64,000 nucleotides of DNA, from contig CAZPZD010000003.1 of assembly GCA_964590515.1 (NCBI GenBank), positions 23,839 to 87,838 on the forward strand, read 5' to 3'. Numbering within the stretch: the first letter of the stretch is position 1; every line of letters begins with the position of its first letter. Below are positions 43,380-52,574 of the stretch, piece after piece. The position numbers and the translations under genes were made by a program. Below the pieces are notes generated by a model. It made no database searches. It was not told the origin of the DNA and was given only the letters and a program-made list of their open reading frames with translations. This DNA comes from JADFRG01 sp964590515 (GTDB lineage: Bacteria > Chloroflexota > Anaerolineae > Anaerolineales > E44-bin32).

Positions 43380-43500
43380 ACGTCGCCATAGTCTCCGTTG
43401 GAGAGCAGCAACTTGAGCACAAATTGGGGCGCGGCGATGAGACCGATCCCGGCGGGGATCAGATAGCCGACCAGGTAGTAAAGGCTCAGATGGGTTTTCT

Positions 43501-43968
43501 TCACGACTGACCCCTTTCACTCGCGGCCAATATACCTTGAAACCACTCCCCGAACTCCGAGACGGCCTCCGCCATCGTGAGTCGTTTCGCCTTCTCCGAG
43601 ACCCCGGCCGGCACCCAATCATTGAACGGGATTACCTTGAGCCCGTGTTTGCCCGTTGAACTGTGAACTTCGTGAATGGCTGCGAGCCGATCGGGGTCCA
43701 AACTCCCCTGCAGTCGCACGAGCGCGGGCCAGAGGCGCGCATGGATGTAAGTGATTTTGCCGTTGACCAGGCGGCAGATCAGGACTTCCTTGGAAGCCCG
43801 GACCGCGCGAGTTAGGCCGAAGATCTCGTCCCCCTTCGCATGACCCCAATAGCTCCCCCGGATGGGCTCGCCCGCAACGGCGTCGGCCAGGTTTGGAATT
43901 GGGCCCTTGGCCGATTCAAGAACCACGCCGTAGGTGCTCACGAATTCGATCGCTTCGGCGGAGGTCAT
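43501..43968 (-). CDS. Conserved hypothetical protein, 155 aa
   Basis: The protein has 155 aa, soluble, with an ATG at 43968. It contains 'TYGVVLESAKGPIPNLADAVAGEPIRGSYWGHAKGDEIF', 'VLICRLVNGKITYIHARLWPALVRL', and 'DWVPAGVSEKAKRLTMAEA'. No known catalytic motif could be identified. The end overlaps the next gene by 4 bases (GTGA), so it heads the long minus-strand block. It is transcribed divergently from the M1 peptidase gene 90 bases away. Confidence 0.7.
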   Translation of the reverse strand: MTSAEAIEFVSTYGVVLESAKGPIPNLADAVAGEPIRGSYWGHAKGDEIFGLTRAVRASKEVLICRLVNGKITYIHARLWPALVRLQGSLDPDRLAAIHEVHSSTGKHGLKVIPFNDWVPAGVSEKAKRLTMAEAVSEFGEWFQGILAASERGQS

Positions 43969-44058
43969 CGGAGGCGATCATTGTAATCGCCCGGCTGTTC
44001 GTCATCCAAGGCGGCGCCGAGCCCGGGTACAATCGCAGCCCAACGCCACCGAGGCCCT

Positions 44059-46629
44059 GTGAACCAATATCGCCTTCCCACCGCCATCGTGCCGTCCCGC
44101 TATGACATCCACCTGGCCCCGGACCTGGAGGCGGCCAGCTTCGATGGGCACGAGACGATCGCCCTCGAAGTGCGCGAGCTGGCAGAGGAGATCGTCTTGA
44201 ACGCGGCCGAGTTGGAGATCCATTCAGCGCAGGTCGAAGACGGCGCCGGCGGGCGCTGGACGTGTGCCGTGCGGCTGGATGAGGCCACCGAACGGCTCCA
44301 CCTGAAGCCTCCCCAGCCGCTGGCGCCTGGGAATTGGCACCTGAGCTTATCGTTCCGTGGGACGCTCAACGACCGGTTGCGCGGCTTCTACCGGGCGACC
44401 TCTAAGGACTCAAACGGCCAATCCCGCATCATGGCCACCACCCAGTTCGAGTCCACCGATGCGCGCCGCGCATTCCCATGTTGGGACGAGCCTTCCCTCA
44501 AAGCGGTCTTCGCCTTGACCCTGGCGATCGATCCTGAACTCAAGGCGGTCAGCAATACCCGCGTCCAATCCGAGTCGCTCGAGAACGGCCGCAAGGTGGT
44601 CCGCTTCGCCGATACGATCCGGATGTCCACTTACCTGGTCGCCCTCGCGGTCGGCCGGCTCGCAATCCCCTCCGAAATCATGGTCGGGGGTACGCCAACT
44701 CGCGTGATCACTCTGCCTGGAAAAGAGCACTTGATAGGCTTCGCCCAGGCGATCGGCGAGCACTCGCTGCGTTACTTCGAGGACTACTTCGACCTCGCCT
44801 ATCCGGGAGACAAACTTGACCACCTGGGACTCCCGGACTTCGCCGCTGGGGCGATGGAGAACTTCGGCCTCGTGACCTACCGGGACTCCGCCCTGCTGCT
44901 GGACGAGCACGCCTCCACGCTGGGCGAACGGGGCTATGTCGCCGACGTGATCGCCCACGAGATTTCGCACATGTGGTTCGGCGACCTGGTCACGATGGCC
45001 TGGTGGAACGGGACCTGGTTGAACGAAGCTTTCGCCACCTTCATGGCGGTCAAGGCGGTCGATGTCTGGCGGCCCGAGTGGGATCGTTGGACCGAGTTCG
45101 GCGTGTCGCGGGCGCTGGCGCTCGATGCAGACGGATCGCATCACACCCGCCCGATCGAGTTCCCGGTCGAGTCTCCCGCCGACGCGAAGGCAATGTTCGA
45201 CGTGCTGACTTACGAGAAGGGCGGCTCGGTTCTGCGCATGCTCGAGCAGCACATAGGCGAGGCGACCTTCCGAGACGGAGTGCGAGAGTATCTGCGCAGG
45301 CATGCCTATTCCAACGCCGATACCCTCGACCTGTGGAAGGCGCTCGGCGAAGTCGCCGGCAAGGGCGTGCCGGAGCTGATGCACGGATGGGTGTTTCAAC
45401 CGGGGTATCCGCTCATCGACGTGAGGCGCGGGCCGGGCGGGCTCCACTTGAGTCAGCAGCGGTTCACCTACCTACCGTCGGATGAGCGCCCGGAGGGCGC
45501 GCCGGTGCCGGATCAACGCTGGATAGTTCCGCTTCAGATTCGGCTGCACTCTGCAGCCGGCCCGACGACGGTGCACCATCTGCTCGAAGGCGCGGGGGCC
45601 ACCCTGCCGGCCCCGGCCGATTTGGGCTGGGCGCTGGTCAACGCCGGCGGAAACGGGTTCTACCGCGTCCGCTACTCCCCGGACCTGCTGGCCGAGCTGC
45701 TGGGTCACCTGACCGAGCTGACCGCGCTGGAGCGCTTCAACCTGCTCAACGACACCTGGGCCCTGACCCAGGCCGGCCTGTTCGGGATCGCCGATTTTCT
45801 CGACCTGACCCAGCGCTACCAGGACGAGACCGATCGGAACGTCTGGACCGTGTTGCTCGGCGCGCTGGGCAGCCTGCGAAACATGATCGAGGCGGATCTG
45901 GAGGAGTCGTTTGCCGCGTTTGTGCGCCAGCGGCTGGCTTCCGCCCAGGCTCGCCTCGGGCTTCTCCCTGACTCTGCCGAGGATGACCTCACCCGTCAGT
46001 TACGCGGCGAGCTGCTCCAGGCTCTGGGAATCCTTGGGGAGGCAATCGACGTCCAGCGCTGGGCGGCCGAGCTCTATTCGGCGGGGAATGAGGAGGGAAC
46101 GGTCGACGCAGACCTATGGCGTGCGGCTCTTGCGATCCGGGCCCATACCGGCAACGAGAGCCACTTCGAAGAATTCTTCCAGCGATATGAATCCCATCCC
46201 GACCCGCAGGAGCAGCGGCGGGCGCGGGCTGCCTTGCTTGAGTTCCGTCCGGAGGCACTCGTTCGCCGCAACCTCGAGCAAACCCTCGACGGCCGCTACC
46301 GTGTTCAGGACGCACCCTACCAGGTCATGGCTTTGCTGCGGCACTCCCACAGTCGGGCACTGGCCTGGCAACACTTGAAATCCCGCTGGCCCGAGATGAG
46401 GGAGAAGTACGCGGAGCACAGCGCTCAGCGGATCTGGGAAGGCTCGGTCGAGCTCACCCGCCCGCAGTGGGAAGCGGAGGTCCGGGAGTATGTCTCACGG
46501 ATCAAGCTAGACCTGGGCGGCAAGGTCGTTGAGCAGACCCTCGAGCGGCTGCATGCCGGCGTCGTCATGGTCCTCCGGGAGACCGCCGCGTTGCGCGACT
46601 ACCTTACTTCTCGTTTCGGATCCAACTAA
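44059..46629 (+). CDS. M1-family zinc aminopeptidase
   Basis: The protein has 856 aa with a GTG start and GAGG four bases upstream; a TACAAT at 44028-44033 is a possible -10. Family signatures: substrate-binding GAMENFG (near residue 265), zinc site HEISH (from residue 300) and the third ligand Glu in 'WLNEAFATF'. The C-terminal ERAP1_C-like helical domain (from about 480) is complete. There is no signal peptide, so the enzyme is cytosolic. It removes N-terminal residues from peptides. It shares the animal/yeast M1 layout (puromycin-sensitive type) rather than E. coli PepN. Confidence 0.96.
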   Translation: MNQYRLPTAIVPSRYDIHLAPDLEAASFDGHETIALEVRELAEEIVLNAAELEIHSAQVEDGAGGRWTCAVRLDEATERLHLKPPQPLAPGNWHLSLSFRGTLNDRLRGFYRATSKDSNGQSRIMATTQFESTDARRAFPCWDEPSLKAVFALTLAIDPELKAVSNTRVQSESLENGRKVVRFADTIRMSTYLVALAVGRLAIPSEIMVGGTPTRVITLPGKEHLIGFAQAIGEHSLRYFEDYFDLAYPGDKLDHLGLPDFAAGAMENFGLVTYRDSALLLDEHASTLGERGYVADVIAHEISHMWFGDLVTMAWWNGTWLNEAFATFMAVKAVDVWRPEWDRWTEFGVSRALALDADGSHHTRPIEFPVESPADAKAMFDVLTYEKGGSVLRMLEQHIGEATFRDGVREYLRRHAYSNADTLDLWKALGEVAGKGVPELMHGWVFQPGYPLIDVRRGPGGLHLSQQRFTYLPSDERPEGAPVPDQRWIVPLQIRLHSAAGPTTVHHLLEGAGATLPAPADLGWALVNAGGNGFYRVRYSPDLLAELLGHLTELTALERFNLLNDTWALTQAGLFGIADFLDLTQRYQDETDRNVWTVLLGALGSLRNMIEADLEESFAAFVRQRLASAQARLGLLPDSAEDDLTRQLRGELLQALGILGEAIDVQRWAAELYSAGNEEGTVDADLWRAALAIRAHTGNESHFEEFFQRYESHPDPQEQRRARAALLEFRPEALVRRNLEQTLDGRYRVQDAPYQVMALLRHSHSRALAWQHLKSRWPEMREKYAEHSAQRIWEGSVELTRPQWEAEVREYVSRIKLDLGGKVVEQTLERLHAGVVMVLRETAALRDYLTSRFGSN

Positions 46630-46696
46630 CCGCGGGTCGGGCCGAGATGCGGCGGGCCTGGGGTGCCCGGCACTCTTCAGCTGAAGCGCTCTCCCC

Positions 46697-46990
46697 CTAC
46701 TCCTGTACGCTGACCTCATAGCGTTCGATGGTGGGTGGCGTAGCTACATAACTCCCAAACTTGGCGAGCACCTCCTGGAGCAGACCGCTGGTTTCGGTCG
46801 CTTTCATATCTGCCTCCGTCTCCCAAAGGGTGATCGCGGTGTACTTGTCCGTGCTGCGGTCGGTCAGCCAATACAGGCCTTTGAACCCTTTTTGTTTCTT
46901 TAGGGTCGGCACCACCGAATCGCGATACATACCGATTGCTTCGTCCATCTTGCCAGGCTTCATCTGAGAACTTCCGGTTCTTGCATACAT
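46697..46990 (-). CDS. ABM-type small monooxygenase-like protein
   Basis: The protein has 97 aa, a single ferredoxin-like ABM fold: 'MYARTGSSQMKPGKMDEAIGMYRDSVVPTLKKQKGFKGLYWLTD' and 'KYTAITLWETEADMKATETS'. GGAGACGAAACC precedes the ATG. Members include quinol monooxygenases and haem-degrading enzymes, but many have no known reaction. The gene stands alone between the convergent M1 peptidase and alkD. Confidence 0.8.
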   Translation of the reverse strand: MYARTGSSQMKPGKMDEAIGMYRDSVVPTLKKQKGFKGLYWLTDRSTDKYTAITLWETEADMKATETSGLLQEVLAKFGSYVATPPTIERYEVSVQE

Positions 46991-47086
46991 GGTTTCGTCT
47001 CCTTGAAGTTTGGGGCGCGTTCAGAGGGGGAAAGGCGCCCATGGCCAATGATTGTACGACAGTGACAATCGGTCATGACGGTCGGC

Positions 47087-47782
47087 TCATGATCTCGGCC
47101 CCTGACGACCGAGCCGGTGCTGAACGGCTTCGCTTTCCAGTTCCCGAATCGCATCCGCCGCAACCCACCGGGCCGGCTTCGAGTCCATTCGCTGAATCTC
47201 CTTGGCAAGCTTTAGCGCCGCACGATTCAGCTTCCGGTTTCGCTTCCCGATATTCCGGATGGCCCAGCTGACGGCTTTCTTGACGAAGTTGCGGTCGTCG
47301 TCGGCGCCCTTCAATAGTATCGGGAACAGATCGACGAACCGCGGGTCGGCCGCCTGCTTGTCATGCCAGGCCAGGCCGGCGATGAGCGCAAATGCAGCTC
47401 GCTTGACGAACTCCTCCTCCCGCTCGGCCCACTCCGGAATCTTCTGCCAGGCTAGCGGCGACTTGTCGAACAGACTCGTGCAGGCCTGATCGCAGACGTC
47501 CCAGGAGTCGAAGTCTTTCACCCAGCGGTCCATCTGTGCTGAGGTCACTAGGGCCGGGTCGTCGATCAGCACCGCCACGATTTGGGCCTCCGCGATCCCG
47601 GTCTTCCAGAGCGCCAGGGCCAGCCGGTGGTCGTGGCCGACCTCCTTCGCGATCTTCCGCATTTCGGGCACCGACACCCCTAGGCGGCGCTGAACAGACA
47701 TGCCGAACTTGGCCATGCCTTCCACGTTCTTGGGATTGGCTTCCGCTTTCAGCTTGGTCAGGACTTCCGCGACGGTTGCCAT
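47087..47782 (-). CDS. DNA alkylation repair protein, AlkD-like
   Basis: The protein has 231 aa, a HEAT-like repeat solenoid. Typical blocks are 'GVSVPEMRKIAKEVGHDHRLALALWKTGIAEAQIVAVLIDDPALVT', 'MDRWVKDFDSWDVCDQACTSLFDKS' and 'NFVKKAVSWAIRNIGKRN'. AlkD-type proteins excise bulky cationic N-alkyl purines; relatives can be binding-only. The catalytic Asp region is retained ('DSWDVCDQ'). The ATG at 47782 lies 35 bases after the PlsY stop, so it may be the last gene of the lipid operon. Confidence 0.88.
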   Translation of the reverse strand: MATVAEVLTKLKAEANPKNVEGMAKFGMSVQRRLGVSVPEMRKIAKEVGHDHRLALALWKTGIAEAQIVAVLIDDPALVTSAQMDRWVKDFDSWDVCDQACTSLFDKSPLAWQKIPEWAEREEEFVKRAAFALIAGLAWHDKQAADPRFVDLFPILLKGADDDRNFVKKAVSWAIRNIGKRNRKLNRAALKLAKEIQRMDSKPARWVAADAIRELESEAVQHRLGRQGPRS

Positions 47783-47817
47783 TCGGTGAATGCCTCAAAG
47801 TCCATCGTCGCGATTCC

Positions 47818-48435
47818 TCACCCGGTAGGTCGGTCACGGGTGCGGAAACGGCTCTCGGTGCCGGCCAAGATGCGCCGCACGTTCCCGCGGTGGGCGAATA
47901 CGATCAACGCGGCCATGCCGACACTTGCCCAGAACGTGTACGGCGCCTCCGGCGCGGTTAGCCACACCCAAAGGGGGAAGATCGCGGTGACCACGATCGA
48001 GCTAGCCGAGACGTAGCCGGTGAACCACATCACTACACCCCACACCGGCGCGGAGATCAGGATGGCGAGGGGCGCAAGTACGAGGAACATGCCAGTGACG
48101 GTCGCCATTCCTTTCCCGCCGCGGAACCGCACGTACGGGGAGTACATGTGCCCGAGCACCGCCGCAACTCCGAGCGCGGCGGGCAACCATACGGGTGCCC
48201 CACCGCCTTCCGCTACTGAACGGCCGACCAGCACGGGAATCGAGCCCTTGGCGAGATCGATCAGGGCCACTGGGATCGCGTATTTCCAGCCAAGCAGGCG
48301 GTAGACGTTGGTCCCGCCCAGGCTCTTGCTGCCGAACTCGCGCAGGTCAACGCCACGGGTAATCCGGCCCGCCAGGTAGCCGGTCGGGGTGGCGCCCAAG
48401 AGGTAGGCGGCAATCACCCAGGCAAGTGTGCTCAC
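47818..48435 (-). CDS. plsY: Acyl-phosphate glycerol-3-phosphate acyltransferase PlsY
   Basis: The protein has 205 aa from the GTG at 48435, four bases after the glycosyltransferase stop, with GGGAG just upstream. Three conserved motifs are present: 'GSKSLGGTNVYRLLG' (motif 1, here SLGGTN), 'GHMYSPYVRFRGGKGMATVTG' (motif 2), and the C-terminal 'LIVFAHRGNVRRILAGTE' (motif 3). PlsY transfers acyl groups from acyl-phosphate to glycerol-3-phosphate in the membrane, the first step of phospholipid synthesis. An in-frame extension to 48483 overlaps the upstream gene and is not needed. Confidence 0.94.
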   Translation of the reverse strand: MSTLAWVIAAYLLGATPTGYLAGRITRGVDLREFGSKSLGGTNVYRLLGWKYAIPVALIDLAKGSIPVLVGRSVAEGGGAPVWLPAALGVAAVLGHMYSPYVRFRGGKGMATVTGMFLVLAPLAILISAPVWGVVMWFTGYVSASSIVVTAIFPLWVWLTAPEAPYTFWASVGMAALIVFAHRGNVRRILAGTESRFRTRDRPTG

Positions 48436-48439
48436 CGGC

Positions 48440-49336
48440 TCACTCCCGCTCTGGGAGCGATATTGCGTTCTCGGGCTGAACAAGCTGAATTAGGCGCTCT
48501 GCAATCTGGAGCGAGGCCTGTGGGCGGGCTAGCTTGCCAGCGTTTGCGGACATTTGGCCCAGTCGGCCCGAATCGGCGATCCATTCTCGTATGGTCTGGG
48601 CGATCTCAACTGGGTCCTCCAAGTAAATGCCGGCTCCATTCTCCGCCACATACCAGGGATTCGCGGATTCCTGGCCAGGAATGTAGCTCGATACGATGAC
48701 CGGCAGCCCCACCGCAAACGCCTCGGCCAACGTCCCTGGGCCGGCCTTCGTCACGACCAAATCGCTGGCACCCATCAGGTCTGGCATATTGTCGGCGAAC
48801 CCATAGATCCTTGCTGGGACCTCCCACGCCGTCGAGAGCAGCCGCCGCTGCAAAGCCCGATTTCTTCCGGCGACCACGATGAGCTGTACGGCAGGAACAC
48901 AGCCGGCAACCGCCCGCGCGGTCTCATACAGCCGGCCTATCCCGTCGCCTCCGCTGGTAATCAGCACGCATGGGCGCTGCAGGTCGAGCCCCAATTCTCG
49001 CCGGGCGTGTTCCTTACCNNNNNNNNNNNNNNNNNNNNNNNNNNNNNNNNNNNNNNNNNNNNNNNNNNNNNNNNNNNNNNNNNNNNNNNNNNNNNNNNNN
49101 NNNNNNNNNNNNNNNNNNTGCCAGAGCCAGCCATATAACCGGGGGTGGTTCCCCGCAAGCCATTCGTAGGCCTCATGCGATTTGCGGAGCGGCCCAGATT
49201 CTACTTCCTTTGATAGATCGGCAACCCGAGTATGGACCGCACTTCCGTACCGGCGCTCAAGGGCCGCCGCGATGGCTTGGGCCGCAGCAAGGTGTCCCCC
49301 GCCGGAATCCAGCGTCAATATGAGAATGTTGGTCAT
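48440..49336 (-). CDS. MGDG-synthase-like glycosyltransferase (gap inside)
   Basis: The N-terminal piece (from ATG 49336, with AAGGAG upstream) has 'ILILTLDSGGGHLAAAQAIAAAL', the donor-binding loop of GT28/MGDG synthases. The C-terminal piece has 'LITSGGDGIGRLY', 'IYGFADNMPDLMGASDLVVTKAGPGTLAEAFAVGLPVIVSS'. About 265 residues are visible; a full enzyme is near 380, so roughly 300 bases are missing and the 100-N gap understates this. The enzyme transfers a sugar to diacylglycerol. Genes on both sides are membrane-lipid genes, which fits. Confidence 0.85.
   Translation of the reverse strand: MTNILILTLDSGGGHLAAAQAIAAALERRYGSAVHTRVADLSKEVESGPLRKSHEAYEWLAGNHPRLYGWLWXXXXXXXXXXXXXXXXXXXXXXXXXXXXXXXXXXGKEHARRELGLDLQRPCVLITSGGDGIGRLYETARAVAGCVPAVQLIVVAGRNRALQRRLLSTAWEVPARIYGFADNMPDLMGASDLVVTKAGPGTLAEAFAVGLPVIVSSYIPGQESANPWYVAENGAGIYLEDPVEIAQTIREWIADSGRLGQMSANAGKLARPQASLQIAERLIQLVQPENAISLPERE
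49019..49118. other. Assembly gap (100 N) inside a glycosyltransferase gene
   Basis: A run of exactly 100 N with no shared flank sequence. The missing middle of the GT28 protein suggests a real gap of about 300 bases or more. Confidence 0.95.
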
Positions 49337-49375
49337 CCCAAAGGTCTCCTTTGGGAAAACTCACTTCGGTAGATC

Positions 49376-51727
49376 TCAGCCAAGGTAAACCAAAGCTTCT
49401 CGCACCGGTACGTTCAAAGCGCGCTGCGCCGGAAGCAGGCTGGCTACCGTCACAAGGGCCAGCACGATCGACAGCCAGAGCAGCGCCGCCGGCAGGGAAA
49501 AGCTGTACTCGACCTGTCGGCCGTAGAGGATCGTCCCAAGCACTCTGGTGAGCCAAAGTCCAAAGGGGACTGCTCCAGCTGCGCCCAGAATCCAACTCAC
49601 CAGGCCCAGGAAGAGTCCCTCTGAAATCACAAGAACCCGAATGGAGCTATCCTGTGCGCCCAAGGCCCGCAGGACCCCTATCTCCCGGGTCCGTTCGATC
49701 ACATTTAGTCCCATGGTCACCGCCAACCCAAGTCCCCCGTCGATCAATACCAGGATCCCGACCACCAGCAGCAGCCACAACAGGAGATCGAGTTGGGCTG
49801 CCTGCGATCGTTGCTCCTCTGCGGTCGTGCGGGTGCTGGCGATGCTCGATCCTCGGAAAGCGGAGCGCAGATCAGCCTCGATCTCTTCCTGAAGCCTCGG
49901 GCTGCTCTCGGCCGATCGCACGACCACTGTTTGCGCCAAGCCGGTCAGACCGGTCACCCGCTCCAGCGTCTCGCGCGGAATCATGGCGGTTGGCCGAAGT
50001 TGGCGGGCCTCGAGACCGATCACCGTCCACTCGCGCTCATCCTGAGCGATCTTGAGAACGATCCCATCCCCGACCTTCAAGCTGGGGACGAGTTCCAACA
50101 CGTTGCTACTGAGAAAAACGGCAAACTCGTCATCCGGAACGAACCAGCGCCCTTGAACAATTCTCGGGCGGGTCATGGTCGAATCCCACGGCACTCCAAG
50201 GACAGGAATCCCCCCGGTTATCCGATCCGCCAAGACGATTTGGGCTTCGGACTGCAGCCAGGCTTCGGCTTCTACAACCCCGGGAATTTCTTGTGCGCGC
50301 CGGAGAAGCGTACGCTGGGACAGCGGCTCGACCGTCGTGAGCGCGACGTCATAATTCACGGTTCTTTGGATCGCCGCCAGATCAGCTTGGAGGGATCCCC
50401 GCGCGCCCAAGACGGCGACGAACATCGCCCCGGCAAGAGTGAGCATCCCAAGCGTCAACAGCATCCGGCCCATATGTCGAAATACATTTCGAACAGCCAT
50501 CCGGGTAAGCCCAGACCCACCAGCCAGCCCTGTCAGGAGCCGACCGATCGGGCCTGCGTTCCCATCCAGCATCGGCTGTTCAGTAAGAGCCGCAAGAACG
50601 GTCTTGCGAGATCCATTGAGGACCGGGATCGACGCCGCGATCAGCGGTAGCGCCAGCCCGGCTGCAATCTGCAGCGTCCATACTCCGAGCGGCAACCAGA
50701 AGCGCGCCATCAGGAAGTTCGTCCGATCTGCAATCACCTGCGAAAGCTGCCCGCCAAGGTAATAGGCGATAGGAATGGCGAACGCAATCGCCGCGAGACC
50801 ATAGATCAATACCTGGCGCATATACAGGCCGACAATCGTACTCGTCCGCCCTCCCAAAGTCTTCAAGATGCCAACCTGAGGCACCTCACGGGCCATCACA
50901 GACGCGATGACGGTTCCGACCAAAAAACCCGCCAAGCAGAGGGTGAGCAGCCCAATCTTTCTGAGGACGAACAAGATTCCGGAGAGTGGGTCAGTCCTCA
51001 GGGACTTACCTGGAGTTGGGATCTCCGAGCGCAGAACTGGGAAGCCCTCCCCCTCCACAGTGTCCTGAACGGCAGTGAGGATCCGTTCTACGGATACTCG
51101 TTCGTTCGCATGGGTCAGAACGTACAGGCGGTTGTAGCCAAACGACCCATCGAGTTGCTCCATCGTCCGCGAGCTGACAAAACCATAGGCCGACTGGGTC
51201 AACGGAAACTGCATGACGGTAGGATCATTCACGAACCCGGCAACCTCGAGCCGCTCGGGAATGCCCTCCACGGTCTCGACTGTGACCGCATTCCCGAGCG
51301 GACCTGCGCTGAGGACCGTTCGTTCGAGGAGGATGGCGCCTTGCGGTGGAGCTTCGACCGCACCATTTTCCGGATAGACCCGACTGATCTGCCAGTCGTT
51401 GAATTCCGCAAGCGAGGTGATGTCGAGCGGAATCCAACGGCCCGAAGCCGTCTGCAGACGCGCCTGCACGACTCGGCGACCTTCTGCCCGGACCACGCCT
51501 TCCACCAGCTCAACACTCCGGATCAGCGCGTCGCCAAATTCTGGAACGGTCAATATCGCATGGGCTGGCGAGACGCCCGAGTACTGTTGTCGCTCCGTAA
51601 ATGCGGTAACGGCCTCGCTTGCGAGCAACGCCCCAAAGGCTGCCGTGCCGGAGACCACAACCACGACAATCAACAACGTCCGAAGCCGGTTGAGCCATAG
51701 GTCGCGGTAAATCTTCCTCCAGAGCAC
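49376..51727 (-). CDS. ABC transporter permease (FtsX/MacB type)
   Basis: The protein has 783 aa with a GTG start 18 bases after the ATPase gene. An N-terminal helix is followed by a periplasmic domain (about 45-250), three helices forming the first FtsX domain (255-370), a second helix and periplasmic region (410-660), and three C-terminal helices ('LLLWLLLVVGILVLIDGGLGLAVTMGLNVIERTREIGVLRALGA') of the second FtsX domain. This duplicated layout is that of lipoprotein- or lipid-extracting permeases, which move cargo without passing it through the membrane. It pairs with the ATPase upstream. Confidence 0.92.
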   Translation of the reverse strand: MLWRKIYRDLWLNRLRTLLIVVVVVSGTAAFGALLASEAVTAFTERQQYSGVSPAHAILTVPEFGDALIRSVELVEGVVRAEGRRVVQARLQTASGRWIPLDITSLAEFNDWQISRVYPENGAVEAPPQGAILLERTVLSAGPLGNAVTVETVEGIPERLEVAGFVNDPTVMQFPLTQSAYGFVSSRTMEQLDGSFGYNRLYVLTHANERVSVERILTAVQDTVEGEGFPVLRSEIPTPGKSLRTDPLSGILFVLRKIGLLTLCLAGFLVGTVIASVMAREVPQVGILKTLGGRTSTIVGLYMRQVLIYGLAAIAFAIPIAYYLGGQLSQVIADRTNFLMARFWLPLGVWTLQIAAGLALPLIAASIPVLNGSRKTVLAALTEQPMLDGNAGPIGRLLTGLAGGSGLTRMAVRNVFRHMGRMLLTLGMLTLAGAMFVAVLGARGSLQADLAAIQRTVNYDVALTTVEPLSQRTLLRRAQEIPGVVEAEAWLQSEAQIVLADRITGGIPVLGVPWDSTMTRPRIVQGRWFVPDDEFAVFLSSNVLELVPSLKVGDGIVLKIAQDEREWTVIGLEARQLRPTAMIPRETLERVTGLTGLAQTVVVRSAESSPRLQEEIEADLRSAFRGSSIASTRTTAEEQRSQAAQLDLLLWLLLVVGILVLIDGGLGLAVTMGLNVIERTREIGVLRALGAQDSSIRVLVISEGLFLGLVSWILGAAGAVPFGLWLTRVLGTILYGRQVEYSFSLPAALLWLSIVLALVTVASLLPAQRALNVPVREALVYLG

Positions 51728-51745
51728 TCGCCCTCACCCCTCCAA

Positions 51746-52528
51746 TCAGGGAGTTTCTCTGACTGGCAGGCGGGCTTCCCCGTCCTCGTTCACAATTCGT
51801 CCATCCGCGATCCGAAAGGCGCGCGGGGCGCGGCGAGCCAGTTCGTTATCATGGGTGAGCAGCAGCAGCGTCTTGCCACTCTCCACCAACTCCTCAAACA
51901 GCCGGAATATCGCTTCGGCCGTGGTCGAGTCCAGATTCCCGGTTGGTTCGTCGGCGACGATCAAAGGCGGATCATTGGCCAGTGCGCGGGCGACTGCGAT
52001 TCGCTGCTGCTCTCCTCCCGAAACCATGCTGGGAAGTCTCTCCTGATGCGCATCCATTCCCACCATCTCGCACAGGCGAAGGGCGCGGCGCCGTCGATCA
52101 GTCGGTGAGTAGTTCCGATTAAGTTCCATGGGCAAGATGATGTTCTCCACCAGCGTCAGGGTCGGCATGAGTTGAAAGAATTGGAAGACAATCCCTAGAT
52201 TGCGGCCTCGCCATTCCGTGAGCTCCCTTTCGGAAAGGGCGTGGACCCCGACGCCATTTACGTACACCTCTCCGCTCGTGGGTCGATCGATGCCGCTGAC
52301 CATGTTCAGCAGAGTGGATTTGCCGCTTCCGGATTTGCCCATGATCGCGACCAGCTCACCCCGCTGGACCTGGAGGTTCATCTTGTCGAGCGCGGCTTGG
52401 CCACCACCGGGGGTCGGGTAAATCTTCGTCAGATTGCGCAGCTCAAGGAAGGGCTGCTTGTCGAGCGGCGTCTCGCTGAGAATCACGGCGCCACGGCCAA
52501 TATGTGCATCTCTCGTGAGGCGGTGCAC
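51746..52528 (-). CDS. ABC transporter ATPase (LolD/MacB type)
   Basis: The protein is up to 260 aa; the GTG at 52528 is the first start, with GTG at 52486 as an alternative since the family sequence begins near 'FLELRNLTKIYPT'. Walker A 'GKSGSGKS', signature 'SGGEQQR' and Walker B 'LIVADEPTGNLDS' are intact, and the H-loop is in 'LLLLTHDNELA'. It powers the FtsX-type permease that follows. The operon continues into a glycosyltransferase and PlsY, so the cargo may be a glycolipid or lipoprotein (inference). Confidence 0.94.
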   Translation of the reverse strand: MHRLTRDAHIGRGAVILSETPLDKQPFLELRNLTKIYPTPGGGQAALDKMNLQVQRGELVAIMGKSGSGKSTLLNMVSGIDRPTSGEVYVNGVGVHALSERELTEWRGRNLGIVFQFFQLMPTLTLVENIILPMELNRNYSPTDRRRRALRLCEMVGMDAHQERLPSMVSGGEQQRIAVARALANDPPLIVADEPTGNLDSTTAEAIFRLFEELVESGKTLLLLTHDNELARRAPRAFRIADGRIVNEDGEARLPVRETP

Positions 52529-52574
52529 CCCCAGTATGCTGGACCTGGATACCCAAGATGAAATTCGAACAGTC

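Larger units (their letters stand above)
43045..43504 (-). pseudogene. Small membrane protein, gap-split and frameshifted
   Basis: The GTG at 43504 (overlapping the stop of the upstream gene) begins KKTHLSLYYLVGYLIPAG and continues to '...LSNGDYGDVMP'. After the gap the frame that ends at 43045 reads 'ALYPTTLIARSVILVCLVGMYIYARDPLFISLLV...MDRR'. If the duplicated 55-bp flanks are merged, 305 bases remain, one short of a whole number of codons. A missing C in 'atgcc-gaggcg' would give a continuous ~101-aa, 3-4-helix protein. Either a sequencing/assembly error or a true frameshift is possible. Function unknown. Confidence 0.65.
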
